Of a stretch of DNA of 64,000 nucleotides, positions 37,686 to 49,762 are shown piece after piece. The stretch's first letter is position 1, and every line of letters starts with the position of its first letter. Under the pieces are notes generated by a model that was not told where the DNA came from, did not search any database, and worked only from the letters and a program-made list of their open reading frames with translations. The position numbers and the translations under genes were made by a program. Source of the DNA: Ceratodon purpureus. Its lineage: Eukaryota > Streptophyta > Bryopsida > Pseudoditrichales > Ditrichaceae. The stretch is taken from positions 15,859,917 to 15,923,916 of the forward strand of contig CM026422.1 of assembly GCA_014871385.1 (NCBI GenBank), read 5' to 3'.

Positions 37686-38095
37686 TGGATTTGTCAAATT
37701 GATTCACCATATTTATCTGGTAAGTATAGTTGAGTGTCTCCATTAAACCAGGCACTTTAGAGTTGGCATGGAAAACCATTATTTAAGGCTGCGCTTAGAC
37801 TACCTAATCTTTGATAAAGACCTTGTGAATATAATACAAGCAAGTTGCTCTAATCCAATGCAACTATCTAATGGTTACACAATCCCCACAGTGCTAGCAA
37901 CTTGTTGCTCTTCACTTACTCTTTCAAGTATTTTAGAAAATGGGTGTGTTAATTAGGTCACAAAAGACAAACAAAAGTATCTTTTTTCCAAATTCTATGT
38001 AAGTGAAGGGCAACACTATATGAATGAGGAACACCAAGTTTGCTTCTACTGCCACTTCATTCCACATTGGTGTCTTATTATACTAATGTACAGTC
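37686..38095 (+). repeat. Dispersed repeat, copy 1 (also at 59945-60215)
   Basis: From 'attgattcaccatattt' through 'ggaaaaccattattta' to 'atctaatggttaca' (about 37690-37890), the sequence matches the reverse complement of 60215-59985 with scattered substitutions and one ~15-bp indel. A further patch ('ccacttcatt ... ttatactaatgta') near 38055-38090 extends the match after an apparent insertion of about 150 bp. It begins directly beside the right end of the TTAA-flanked element. Substitutions are not concentrated at third positions, so it is probably noncoding. Confidence 0.6.
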
Positions 38096-38099
38096 CCAT

Positions 38100-39170
38100 G
38101 CAATATGTCTTGCAACCCTTCTTTCAAACCTCAGACTAAAACATCTATCACACTCACTACAACAGGATGTTGACCATGAAATTTTGCATGTACCACCGCT
38201 TGGGCATAAAGCATTTTTGGGCCAAATTTGGTCAATTAAAAATAATCAGTTTATGAAATAGTGCTAATTTGCTAACTTTTGGGCCTCAAGGTAGAAGTAC
38301 TTTAGCATTTTCATACATGCTTCATTCTATCTTCAATAAAACATTAATTATCAGCTTCATCATTCTAATAATATTTACTTCCAATTCATTAACATTTTAC
38401 CTTGAAATAAGATGATCAGCAACTATTGAATCTTCTTTTCCAGCAAGTTTTTTTCCATCCTCTTTATAATCAGAAGAGGCCAAGCTTTTAATGAAAGGCG
38501 AGCTAAGTTTCTCAAGGACATGTTCTTTGACATAGCAATAAAAAGAGTCATCTACATATTTCAATCAAAAGACTTAGAATTTTTTTATTTCTACCATTTT
38601 AAAAATCTTTGTGTTATTATCTTTCACACAGAAAAATATTTTGTCTCCTCTTGACACGTTCTACTTTCAAAAAGAGTTGGTGAATAAGAAGGCCATAATT
38701 ATGGGCTTTCTTCTACTGTACTTCTTGACTTGGATGTAGAAGAATATGGAGAATTGCATCTACATAAATGTATATTAAAAGATTCAAAGTAGTATTGAAT
38801 AAAACACTCAAAAAATGGTAGTTGGACTATAATTGGACTTGAATAAAGCCTATAGAACAAAGCCTTAAAGCTTCATTTGTTTGTTATGTTCTATGGGGCA
38901 ACATGAATGTTATGATTAATGAGAACAAAATAACATTGAAAGTGAATATTCCAATATAAAAAATATATGTGGTTCCAATTATTTTTTGAGTGTTGTAGTC
39001 GATAGTATCTTTTTGTATTTTCCAAGTATAATATTTCTACAAAAATAGTGTTATTCAATATGATCCTAGTTTAAAATAAATAACTTTGCTTCTAAAGGTT
39101 TAATGAGTATGCAAAATTTGAAATGAGAATAAACATTTCCCAATACTTATACTTCAACAAAAAAAAACCT
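38100..39170. other. AT-rich DNA inside the inverted-element pair
   Basis: No gene or recognisable element is visible. Confidence 0.5.
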
Positions 39171-39181
39171 CCAAAAAATAC

Positions 39182-39183
<2 letters not shown>

Positions 39184-39238
<55 letters not shown>

Positions 39239-39558
39239 AGATATAGATATAGATATAGATATAGATATAGATATAGATATAGATATAGATATAGATATAG
39301 ATATAGATATAGATATAGATATAGATATAGATATAGATATAGATATAGATATAGATATAGATATAGATATAGATATAGATATAGATATAGATATAGATAT
39401 AGATATAGATATAGATATAGATATAGATATAGATATAGATATAGATATAGATATAGATATAGATATAGATATAGATATAGATATAGATATAGATATAGAT
39501 ATAGATATAGATATAGATATAGATATAGATATAGATATAGATATAGATATAGATAGAT
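39184..39558. repeat. Compound microsatellite (AT)n then (AGATAT)n
   Basis: About 37 bp of (AT)n runs straight into an essentially uninterrupted hexanucleotide array of roughly 55 AGATAT units (39222-39553). The purity suggests recent expansion. Long frames on both strands here (Ile-Ser, Asp-Ile and Tyr-Leu polymers) are artefacts of the repeat. Confidence 0.97.
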
Positions 39559-39559
39559 A

Positions 39560-40340
39560 ATGAACCACCTCACGTAAATTGTTATTACACGCTAACATTG
39601 ATATTAGAAAAGTCTCAGAATATTTTTAAAAACTATCTACACTGTAACACTTATGAATGTCTCTATTTCATTATTATTAAGTACCTTCAAACTTAACTTT
39701 CCAAGTCTTCAATAAAGAGGATAATGAACCAAGGCTGTAACGAATGATGAAAGTGTGCTTACCATACATCAAGTAAACAATAGTGAATCCTCTTGAGCTT
39801 TTAAACTTGGCAATAAAAAATCAATATAATAAAAAAAAAGTTTTTTGCCACATCCAATCATCTTCTTATTTGTTCATAGTCAAGCTCAAAAAAACTAAAA
39901 TGTTTTTGGATTCTCTCAAAATTATTATCAATACTTGTGTCTTGAAATTCATAACCACCACAACATTGTAGGAAAATTTAATCAAAAAATTTCTATGTTG
40001 TCTTCCACTATAAAGTCAGGGAATGTAGAACTACCCGAAATGGAGAATACAAGCATTTAAAAAACGAGCATCAGTGGGATGCCAAATAAATGTTAAATCT
40101 CGCAGCACAAAACTTCACATGATTTTGTTTTGTAGGAGCCCAACGCGAATTTTCATGTCCTGTAACTTCGTAATATATACATCATGACGATGTTGTTCTT
40201 GTGTTGGAAGACATTATCGTATTCAAGGTCGTGGGATGAATGCTTTCTAATATATTGCTTGCCAAAGCACTGTTAGACAGATCAATGATTCTCCATGATT
40301 TGTAAATTTTGGTTGCAAAGTATAATGGTCTCTACTGCAT
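39560..40340. other. AT-rich DNA between microsatellite and second TTAA element
   Basis: No gene is supported. Confidence 0.5.
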
Positions 40341-41259
40341 TTAACCCCTAAAAATCCAGCCGTTTTTGGAAGCTCCAAGTTCCAAAACTGTCATTTTTGA
40401 CCGCTTTGTGAGAATGACGGTTCAAACCAGGTTTTTTTCATTTTTTAGACATCTAACCGTAAGATCTTGTACTTTACCCTCTTTAAAAGTACTGATAAAA
40501 ATTTCAACCGTTGGATGTTTAACATTTGTGAGATTATAATGTTCAAAGTTGAAGCAAAAGTTTTTTTTGGTATAAACCGAACGACATAGGGTAAATGGTG
40601 AAAATGGGGACTTGATGTTCATTATCCCAAAAATTTTGCTCATATTTTTTTCCATGTAGGTAATCAAGTTGGGTACCTCCATGCAAAAGTTTAGAGATTT
40701 ATTCCTTTTTTAGGATCTTCATAAAAATGATTTTCTAGAAGAAGGTCTAAAAACGATGATATCGTAAAACATGTATGACGTTACGTATACTTGGTTTTAG
40801 AAAAATCTAAACAATGGTTAGGTGCCTTTAAAAATTTTTGATTTTTGGGCGAAATTTGTTTTGAAAAATCTCAAAATCTCAAATTTTGATGAATTTTGAA
40901 AGAAATAATTCAAAAATTTGAAGCTTGTCTTTGTAAATTTTGGAGGCAGCCCCTTGTAAAATTGGTTTATTTTTGACTTGGGTCTATTTGGAATTTGAGT
41001 GGTGGTTTGGTTATGAAAATATTTCAAGAAAAAAAATTAAAAAAAACTCTAATTTTAAGCTGCCCGTTCTGGATTTGAAACCTAAAATTTAAAGGTCTTT
41101 AAATTGAAATTTGGCTTTGAAAATTTTACCACATACACTTTGCAGTATAGGGAGCATCCAGTAAAAAATTTAGGCAAAAATATTAATTTTAACCCCTTCA
41201 TCTTGGCTGCCCAAAACAGCAAAAACCCATTTCGGCTTTCCTGGATTTTTAGGGGTAAA
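40341..41259 (-). mobile_element. Nonautonomous DNA transposon with TTAA target duplication, copy 2 (inverted)
   Basis: A 911-bp body (40345-41255) resembles copy 1 along its whole length in reverse orientation. Shared words include 'ggatgctccctata/caccgc', 'cctacatggaaaaaaatatg' and 'caaagccaaatttc'. Its own termini are CCCCTAAAAATCCAG / CTGGATTTTTAGGGG, a perfect 15-bp inverted repeat. The flanks are TTAA on the left and TAAA on the right, so one duplication has mutated. Together the two copies could fold into a ~0.9-kb stem with a 2.7-kb loop. Confidence 0.7.
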
Positions 41260-43275
41260 AAAAAATAAAAAATCGTTGATCCTTCATCACTGCTAATCGG
41301 TGTCATGTGTCAATATGTTCATAGCACTCCTGTATTTTAAACATAACTCAATGCTTGAGGAAATTGAATGTAATTTTGAATTTGCTGGATATGCCACACA
41401 AGAGTGGTCTGCACACAAACTCACTGGATAATATGACGTATATTGAGTTCAGTACTGTACCTTAGCACACTAAAATATGCTCAGTTCTTCTACACATGAG
41501 CATTACTAATATGACAATACTATCAGGGACATTCTCATTGTGTGACCTTACAAGCTGCAAATGTACTAGTTAACTGATGACAAGATTTCTGACTCCTGAG
41601 TGTGCAGGTGACACATTAAACAAAGCTGTTCACAATGTGGCACATACGACCTCCAATTCTCCAAAGTGGTCCACATGAATAAAAGTGACAACAATCTCTG
41701 CCACAACCGGTAGGTTGGGAATATGTACAGAAGTGTAGTAATTCCCTCCAAGAGAGGTAGAACCGTCTCCAACAACACCAAAAAATACACTCCATACCAC
41801 TTCAAGACTTCTATCAAATAACATGTAGTTACAGTGTATCAAGTTTATGATTTGCAGCATTTGCTCAAATTTTCATGCAAATGTTTCTTAAATAAAATCT
41901 CCGTATTTGTAGTTGCAGCTTATCACATATGCTAGTGTACATAAAAATCTTGAACGAGGAAGTGCAAGCACCAATATTTCAATCCTCATCGATCCAATGC
42001 AAAATCTATGCTCCCATGAAGCAAACTACCGATACTTCAAGCCCTGCAAGCTTCACCACCTACGAACACAACTTACAGCCTTGTTGCAGAGAGAGACAGA
42101 CAATCGCCTGATCAATCCCCAGAAGACCATCGAGAAGAAGCCAGTTCAAGCTCCATGCGTCCACAGCCACGCCCTCATGGTTTCTGGAGCGACGGGCCGT
42201 TGAAGGTGAAGAGATTGGCCCTTGCCTAAAGGCCAACGAGAACGATCAAGAGTCTGTTGGAGTGTAAGAGCTACCAAATAGGCCATCAGGACCATGAAGG
42301 TGAGGAATCTGAAGAGCCTATGGCCTGCAAACAGTTCTGAAATCCGAAGGGAGAAAGTGGAGTTCACGCCTTGGCGAAATCCAACAAAGTTTCGCTATGT
42401 GAATCTGGAGCCCCATTGAATAGGGAATAATCAATATGAATGTATTCTACTCCTAGGCATATCCATTTCTTTAAAATCAGATCATTCCATGACCTTCGGC
42501 GTTTCGATCTCCAACTTTCGCATGGAAGATAACATGTTCAAGATAACAAGAAGATAAGCCCTCACTGTCGAAGAACGCACTGCATCACAACGTTTAATTA
42601 ATTAAAAAACCTGAGTTAAATGCATTGTGATTGTTTTTGCAAACATCGATCAAATTGAACATCTTGTGGTGGTGGATTTTGGAAATCCCAACGCGCGCGT
42701 GGATACATATATATTGTTAGAGTAACTGAAGACTTACACACGCAATCACAACTCTGACCGACTCTTACACACTAGTCTTTACCATTAACTCTTCTCCAGT
42801 GTATTAAGTCACAAAGCCTAAACACGGCTTTTAGTACAACATGTCCTCACACAGGACGATAACGTCACACGGCCATTGCTACAATATACAAGCAAGAAGC
42901 TCCTCATGCTAGTACCCTACACGATGCTCAGCAAGCACAAGATAACAAAAGCCATAGCTGCACTTTGGTTTAGTACCACGGGCTTAGCTGAGCGGGAAAA
43001 GAGCTAATGATGTTTTCGTATGCTGCCACCTAGAGTTCAAACGGTGCCATGCTGTAGTAGCCATGATACCCGGTGAACTTCACCCGTACAATATATATGA
43101 TCCGAGAATACATAGCCGGTATGAACATGCACTGCAGTAGAAATGCTTGTGTAGACATGACTGTGCAGTGTTACATGTCAGTCGGCAAAACAGCCTCGGA
43201 TTGTTTATTTAAAACTCTGCTCAGTCTTACACGCACTCTGATTCCTCTGAATGCACATCTTCGATCGAAGCCAAC
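41260..43275. other. Intergenic DNA 3' of the lectin gene
   Basis: No gene is convincing. A short hydrophobic minus-strand frame at 42146-42367 has no family signature. A degenerate tRNA-like block lies near 42975-43060. Confidence 0.45.
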
Positions 43276-43280
43276 TGCAA

Positions 43281-44526
43281 CTAATTGAACTCTTTAATTT
43301 GGATCACCTCCTTTGGAGCTCCCCTCGAATCAGTCGCCTCCCACTTCACGTCCATTACTTGCACACCCATGAAAACACCATCCACGGCTGTGTCCTCTTC
43401 CATGGTCAACCCGTCCACGCGCGTGTCCTGGAATTTGTACTTAAATGGGACTGTCCCATATGCTTCAGTCCCCTTCACTGTAATACATGCCTGAAAAATT
43501 CATGCAATTAGCAAACGAAATTAGAGCTATTAATACCAAGTAGAAATTAGCATATAATATGCAATCGATCAGATCATGACAGATTAAGCTAGCATACATG
43601 AAAGAAATTCAGCAATGAATCAATGCCTTCATTTACAGTATGAATTGTGTAGCTCTGGATTCAGGCCCACGTACCGTATCACCCGGTGCCACATCTTTTA
43701 TGGTGAAGGTGCCGGTCACACTTCTTTTTTCCGCGGTCTCTTTGCCGAACTCAATCGTGTTGATGGTCTCCTTGGACATTGACATCGTCTGCGAGAATCC
43801 AAAATCGGGAATGCCAGCCGTGAACTCCACGGACATGCCCGTGGTGACCGTCGTGGAGTCGCGCCAACAAGTTCTCTTCTCGTTGTCAAACGTGAGGCTC
43901 ACCGTGACGTCCGTGTTGGAACGCGAGCTGTTCGTGGCTGTATTGGTGACTAGACAAGTGGGCTCCTTGCGGGTAATTTGCAGCTGGTCATAGAGGTAAG
44001 TCACATCGAACACGCGACGGTGGGACAAGGCCTCCGTTACTTTCAGCTGCGCGCAGCTATCTTTGAAGTGGTTAGTCGCCAGTGCACTGAGGCAATTGTC
44101 TACACCTCCCTCAGTATAGCGTTTCAAGTAGCGGTCGTTGGCCAAGCACTGCAGCGCCACCTTACTGACACCATCGACATGACCGATATGGACCACCTTG
44201 AAGAGGCAGTCGCGGTTGTCGGTACTGGGTTTGTGAGACTGATCTGCCCAGATCCACTGCGACGGGCTCATCCTCCAGAAATGGTCGTTGTACAGGCTCT
44301 TGATCATGACCACACTCTCCAGGCCAGGCACAGGAATCACCTCGTGCGCTCCAAACAAGGTTTTGACGGCGCAATTGAAACTTAGGAAAGGGTGGTCCAT
44401 TTTATACTCGTGCAGGCAGAGATATTTGTCATTGTCACCATCAGTAAACATCACGTAACGAGGCATCTTGACGAGAGCCATGTCGTCTACATACATGCAC
44501 CAATTCAACAGCAAGCAAGCCACCAT
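43281..44526 (-). CDS. Amaranthin-type lectin fused to an aerolysin-like pore-forming domain
   Basis: Two minus-strand exons (44526-43675, 43490-43281) join in phase 0 and encode 353 aa. If translation starts at the later ATG at 44481, which fits the family's usual 'MALVKMPRYV' opening better, the product is 338 aa. Residues about 15-150 form an amaranthin beta-trefoil lectin domain ('NDKYLCLHEY', 'FWRMSPSQWIWADQ', 'NDRYLKRY'). The remainder, from about 165, resembles the beta-rich aerolysin/ETX fold: a Thr/Ser-rich amphipathic strand region followed by 'IEFGKETAEKRSVTGTF' and the closing 'VKWEATDSRG'. Plant proteins of this layout bind glycans and are thought to act in defence. Pore formation here is inferred from domain order only. 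Only one lectin domain is present; amaranthin itself has two and no toxin domain. No signal peptide is evident, so a nucleocytoplasmic location is likely. Confidence 0.88.
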
Positions 44527-44529
44527 TGT

Positions 44530-46618
44530 CAGTATTAATGGCGGGTATCATCCATTGAGGAACAATTTGTCGACAAAACAATCGAATTACCAGTATCATT
44601 GACATACGGACTCTGGAAAGCTCAGACATGCCCAGCTATCCAGACTTAGGACTTCAGAATTGACAGACCTGTCTACCTGAGGAGTCTTCAAAACGCCGGT
44701 TATCGAACTTGAAGATGCACGAGCTGATCGATGAACCTTGTACCAAATCGATCTGATCGCCAATGTTTGCCACACTGAAACTCACGAAGTTCTATCTTGT
44801 TCTTATAGTCGCATGATGCATCTGGATCGACTCCCTGCTCAGTGGAGCTATGTTTACTAAATTAATTACCATCAGTGCCGGCCCCAATCGAACAGTCTGT
44901 ACTCTACCCTCCAGAATAACATCACACGATTTTCTTGTTTCGAGCTTTACACACATGAAATTTGTGTGTTCAATCCTTACCTGCACTTTCAAGACAGCAG
45001 TAGTACGAAATGTGTTGTTTCTGATTTCCCCTTTCGTAGGAACAGTGAACAGGTTACAGCACCGGAATATTATACTTAGGTTTCTGTCATCTTTGTGACC
45101 AAAACTACTCACCTATACTCACCCACCCATGTGCATGTGCATGTAGAAAGCGAAAACACATCAATTTCCTACTCAGTGTAGGTCTTTCCCAAAAAATTTA
45201 TAATAGATAGGCCTAGGTCTTCTCAAAAGTGTCAAAATAGAGAGCGACACCTTCATCATGCATGCATGTTAATGAACAGAGATTGTTCAAAGTAGAATAC
45301 TAAATTCCTCAACGTGATTCATGAGGGAGGCTATGGCATGAGCGGTGAGCCATGTAACACCTTATTAGTTATATTGGTAGATATCATAGACTTTGGAACA
45401 TATGTCTACTTGACCCAAATTCAGCAGATCATGCATGAGAACATAAGAGCTGGAAGATGTTGTGCTCAGAGATGAGCAGCTTGTTTATGTACTAAGTTGA
45501 AAAGAATTAATTACAAGAGAAGATCGACTTCTGGGACGTAATCAACTGAATTCTCAAGATCATGAAAATTATACAATGTAAATGTAAGTCCTCTTTCTGC
45601 AGATTCATGTAGAGCTGAACTTGTCACTCAAGCTATGAATTAAATATGCATAACGTGAACCTCATGTTCACAGAACGGAGAGCTCACTGCATTTTCCGCT
45701 TCGACATGTGTTTTTCGGCACAAGGGAAACTTCACTTGAGTCTTGTGCAAGTTTTTTTTCCCATTGTTAGGCCGCAACCAACCCGAAGGAGACTGGTCAA
45801 AGATTTTCAGGTCTTTCTTAGGCTTATCATGGATCTATTATGAGTATTTTGGACACAAGTGGAGGGTGGAGTTGGAGTTTTAAAGATAACAATAATTGAA
45901 TGGCAAACACGGAAGGCTTGTTTGTTATTCTCTTTTATCAAGTTAAGGGTCGGTATACATAAAGATAAGAGTCGTGACCAAGATAAATTCTATATGCCCA
46001 TATGGTTATGGACTTGGTCACATCATAGATAGAACGAAGAGAAATGAAAACTATTCTTTGATAGTCCCAATTACTTTTGATGGTATAAACTTAGAGTTGG
46101 ATTACGAAAAGTGACTTTGGATGAAGAGAAAGATGAAATGGTTTTTATTGTTGCATATCAAAATTATTGATTCTTTTATTTTTTTAATTTGTATTTTTAT
46201 CATGGACCATTTTGAAGCTTTTTGTTGGTAAGATCATATATGACTTTATGCCAATATCACACTTCAAAACTATTCCATAAAATAACCTTTTGCTATGTGT
46301 ACTAAATGTGGGTTCATAAGACACTATTAAACATCCTATAATGGCATGTTTTTGTATATCTATTAGCAATGCACATTATATATGCACTTTTCTATATAGA
46401 TCTTATACATTTTGAGAACTAGAAAATCAACTAAAACTTTACATATTTTAAAAATACAAAATGTAAACTCAAAACTTATAGTTAATGACAAAATATTTTG
46501 GTAAAAAATAGAAATTTTATACATTTATGTGTATATTTTTATGTACTATACATTTCAACATGCCTTAATTGTCTTTTCCGTAATCATACAATGTTTTATA
46601 TCAGATAAAATAAGTAAG
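44530..46618. other. Intergenic DNA upstream of the lectin gene
   Basis: No gene is supported. The promoter of the minus-strand lectin gene should lie in the first few hundred bases. Confidence 0.45.
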
Positions 46619-47166
46619 TACTCCATCTGTCCCATTAAAAGATCGTGGTTTGGTCAGAAAATTTGTCTTTAAATAAGAACGTTGTTTGGTGTATGATTAC
46701 TCAATTTTGCCAACATAGGCCATTCCTTGAAGGAGAATGTCCTTTGGACACTCCATGGAGGTATATATTGAAACATATAATATACATGCAATGTGTTAGA
46801 GTTTAGGGACATCAAAAATGTAATTGCCTTTAATTTAGCATTTATTTTTTGTATTTTTGTTGGCAAATTAACAAGCATCTTGGAATGTAGCCATATAATT
46901 AAAACATGGATAGAATCATCCATATTGATATGTTCATTCATATATTTAACTATTATAATGCAATTTTATCCAAATAGTGGCAATTGTGAAATTTTTTGAG
47001 AAGATTTTGACAATTTCATCGGCTTTTTTTTTCATTTTTTCTAATGTACAAGTAGCCACATCCAAAATGAAGTAAGATTTAGGCAAAAATTTGCCAAAAA
47101 TTTAAACGTTGCCTTAATTCCAAGATTCTAATGAAACCACGGTCTTTTAGTGGGACGGAGGGGGTA
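46619..47166. mobile_element. Stowaway-like (Tc1/mariner) MITE
   Basis: A 544-bp element (46621-47164) is flanked by TA on both sides. Its ends are CTCCATCTGTCCCA... and ...TGGGACGGAGGGGG. Over the outer 31 bases the inverted repeats match at about 26 positions. The CTCC(C)TCCGTCCCA-type terminus with a TA target site is the hallmark of plant Stowaway elements mobilised by mariner-like transposases. The interior is AT-rich and noncoding. Confidence 0.88.
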
Positions 47167-48425
47167 ATTTTTTATTGCTTTATTACAATTAAAATTGTGG
47201 GCCCCGCAGAAATGGGAAGGCAGTTAGACGGTTGTTGCAATAGGCAGTGTTATCAACACTTTGTATGCACGGACACGTTTAATTTGATGGCATTGCAATA
47301 CAACAATGATAAGCCTAAACACATCTGGTCCTGATTTGTAATTTCAATACAACGCATCCAAGGCAAAATCTTTGCCCTCTTCCATGTTCTGCCCTGCCTT
47401 TAGACTCTTTTACATACACAAACCACATGAAACATATTATAGAAACTAATGGATTCTACTGAACTTGCTCTAGAGGAATTGATCTCGAGACGCACGCATT
47501 AGTTTTCGAACTTCGTCGACTTTTGAATACCTTCGACTTCATTCGCCCAATTGCATTATTTTTGAATGCCTTTGCCAGCGTTCATGACGAACTCGTCTGT
47601 TCTGTTCATAATTCGAGTGTAGAGTGTAGTTTTTCCTACAGAAAGAGACTGCAACCTACACTCGTGACTCGTATTATGAACGCTTGTTGTGAACTGCACC
47701 GAAAGCCTCAGATAAATATTTTTCATCATGAATCCGTTTACTCGCTCCATACTGGAAACTTGCTAGGCATGGTTGCAATCACTTGTTAATATCAGGGATA
47801 ACCGCAATAGGCGAGAACAAACTCACTGGCAAATTCCCCCATTAGAATGAAGTGCAGTTTTGCTTGCCCTCTGTCCGGCGTTTGCTTTCACAACAAGTAG
47901 TGCACTAAATTCCTGGGAAAAGACAGCACCATTTGTTCGTTGGTCATGACGAAGTGAGCTGCTGCCAGCGTCAGCAGCATTAGCAAACGCACAGTGCATT
48001 TGTGCACCGAATCGCACTCCGAAGTTCGGTGTACTTGTGTGGAATCCCTCCATCTTCCAGGCGCTTTAATTATGAAAAACCTGTCGGTATTCGAAGTGAA
48101 TAAATGACTGTGGCAGCTCTCTGAAGACTTTATTGGCGATGATCCAGGAAAAGGAAAGCAAACCAAGTCATGTAACGACTTGCTACCGTTTTCGACTGCA
48201 ATCGCAGTTCTAGCCTCAATTTGAATTGCTGATTGAAACCAACTACGCTAGCTTGCTAGAAGCTACATTTGATTCTAAACGAAGGAGGTTTGGACCAGCA
48301 AACGTAACACAGCATCACTGAGGCCTACCCTCTTAACTCAAAGGATTGTCCTGAAGCCGAAATTGCAATTCAATACGCAACGCAATGCAGCTTTCTAATC
48401 GCTGACTAGCAATGACGTTCAAGAT
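47167..48425. other. Intergenic DNA 3' of the Rab gene
   Basis: No gene is supported. Confidence 0.45.
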
Positions 48426-48429
48426 TAAA

Positions 48430-48515
48430 GAACATATACTAAATGGGTGCTTGTACAAGTTTGTGAACTGTACTGTACATTTGACAAAGTATAAGCACCC
48501 ATTTAGTATATGTTC
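48430..48515 (-). repeat. Perfect 23-bp inverted repeat downstream of the Rab stop codon
   Basis: Arms 48430-48452 and 48493-48515 are exact reverse complements (core 'tactaaatgggtgctt'), separated by 40 nt. The structure begins 54 bp past the Rab stop codon, so it would form a strong hairpin in the Rab 3' untranslated region. Confidence 0.85.
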
Positions 48516-48569
48516 AAATCTAAGAATTACCTAGACAACGGTACAAATCAAGAATTATCTAGGTGAACC

Positions 48570-49762
48570 TTAAGTTGAGCAGCATCCTCCTTTCTTGGTC
48601 CCGATTACATCGTCCTTATCTGTAAGATTGATTTTCGTGCCAGGCATCACTGCAGAGGTACCTTGGTTTTCATCTGCAATGAGACCTTTCTTGCTAACAG
48701 TCTTGTAAATCTCAGAAAATACAGTGTAAAATGCAGTCTCCACATTTGTAGACTCCATGGCTGAGGTCTCCAGAAATGACAGCCCTTCTTTCTGCGCAAA
48801 TTCTTTTGCAGTCTCTGTTTCAACTTGCCTCAAGTTGCCCAGATCGGACTTGTTACCGATCAGCATAATCACAATATTTGCGTCTGCATGCGCCCTCAGC
48901 TCGTCAAGCCACCTTTGTACATGATCGAAGGATTGTTGCTTAGTGATATCGTACACCAATATGGCACCTACGGGACCCCTGTAGTAGGCACTTGTCACCG
49001 CCCTGTACCTGCTCGACATTGAAATTGAAACGTGAGAAGGGAATTTATATCAAATAAGACCAGTGCATCAAAAACCCTAGACTATGATTCAATCAATCAA
49101 TGTGCACAATGAGAGAATTTTGATAACCAAGACTCCGAGAGCGGTCAGCCACTAATTCTGCGAAAGAAAAACGATCCATTCCGTGCTGGTAGAATTCCTC
49201 TAGAATAGACAACTTTCACTACATTCAAAGATAAGGCATGTACGAATCAGACACCTAAACACTTCCACACATTAAATGATGAATTGAGGAAGTTCGAACA
49301 TGAAGCTCTAATACTTAACGGGTGATTTCCAAAGGAGCAAATAAAAAGGATCAATTGGTGTCTAGTGCACAAATCAAAACCCCTAGTCAGTAATCAATGA
49401 CTTAAAAATACTTGTCCTCCAAAAGGCAGTGCTAAGCTCGATGCCAGTCCCACAACCAAAGTGCAATTGGCAGTTTAACCCCACCACAATTCACCAACAC
49501 AACTCATTACAACACCTCAGAAAAAGCTATCATACCTTTCTTGTCCAGCAGTATCCCAGATCTGAGCTTTGATGGTCTCGTGGTCCACAACAATGGTCCG
49601 CGTCTGAAACTCAACTCCAATTGTAGCTTTGGACTCAAGACTAAACTCATTCCGAGAAAATCTAGCAAGCAGCTGCGACTTCCCGACTGCGGAGTCTCCA
49701 ATCATCACAACCCTGAACAAATAGTCTATCTTGTGGTCGTATTCATTGTACCCATTCGGCAT
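48570..49762 (-). CDS. Rab11/RABA-family small GTPase, RABA4-like
   Basis: Two exons (49762-49536 and 49008-48570) split inside the codon after WDTAGQE and encode 221 aa. The ATG at 49762 is chosen because the usual RABA N-terminus ([16 protein letters not shown]) follows; an upstream in-frame extension is untypical. The P-loop GDSAVGKS is at 22-29, the effector loop '[14 protein letters not shown]' at about 44-57 and WDTAGQE at 69-75. NKSD and ETSA are present, and the C-terminus GGCCST gives two Cys for geranylgeranylation. RABA proteins control trans-Golgi/recycling endosome to plasma membrane and cell-plate traffic. The effector loop and 'LRAHAD.NIVI' block favour the RABA4 branch. The single intron at this site is typical of plant RABA genes. 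A 3' hairpin lies just downstream. Confidence 0.96.

Noticed and set aside
39092..39598. Long open frames on both strands encoding Ile-Ser, Asp-Ile or Tyr-Leu polymers
   Set aside because: They are translations of the (AT)n/(AGATAT)n microsatellite, which has no stop codons in several frames.
42146..42367. 73-aa hydrophobic minus-strand frame
   Set aside because: Starts at a non-ATG codon and lacks any family signature; could be a remnant, but nothing supports a gene.
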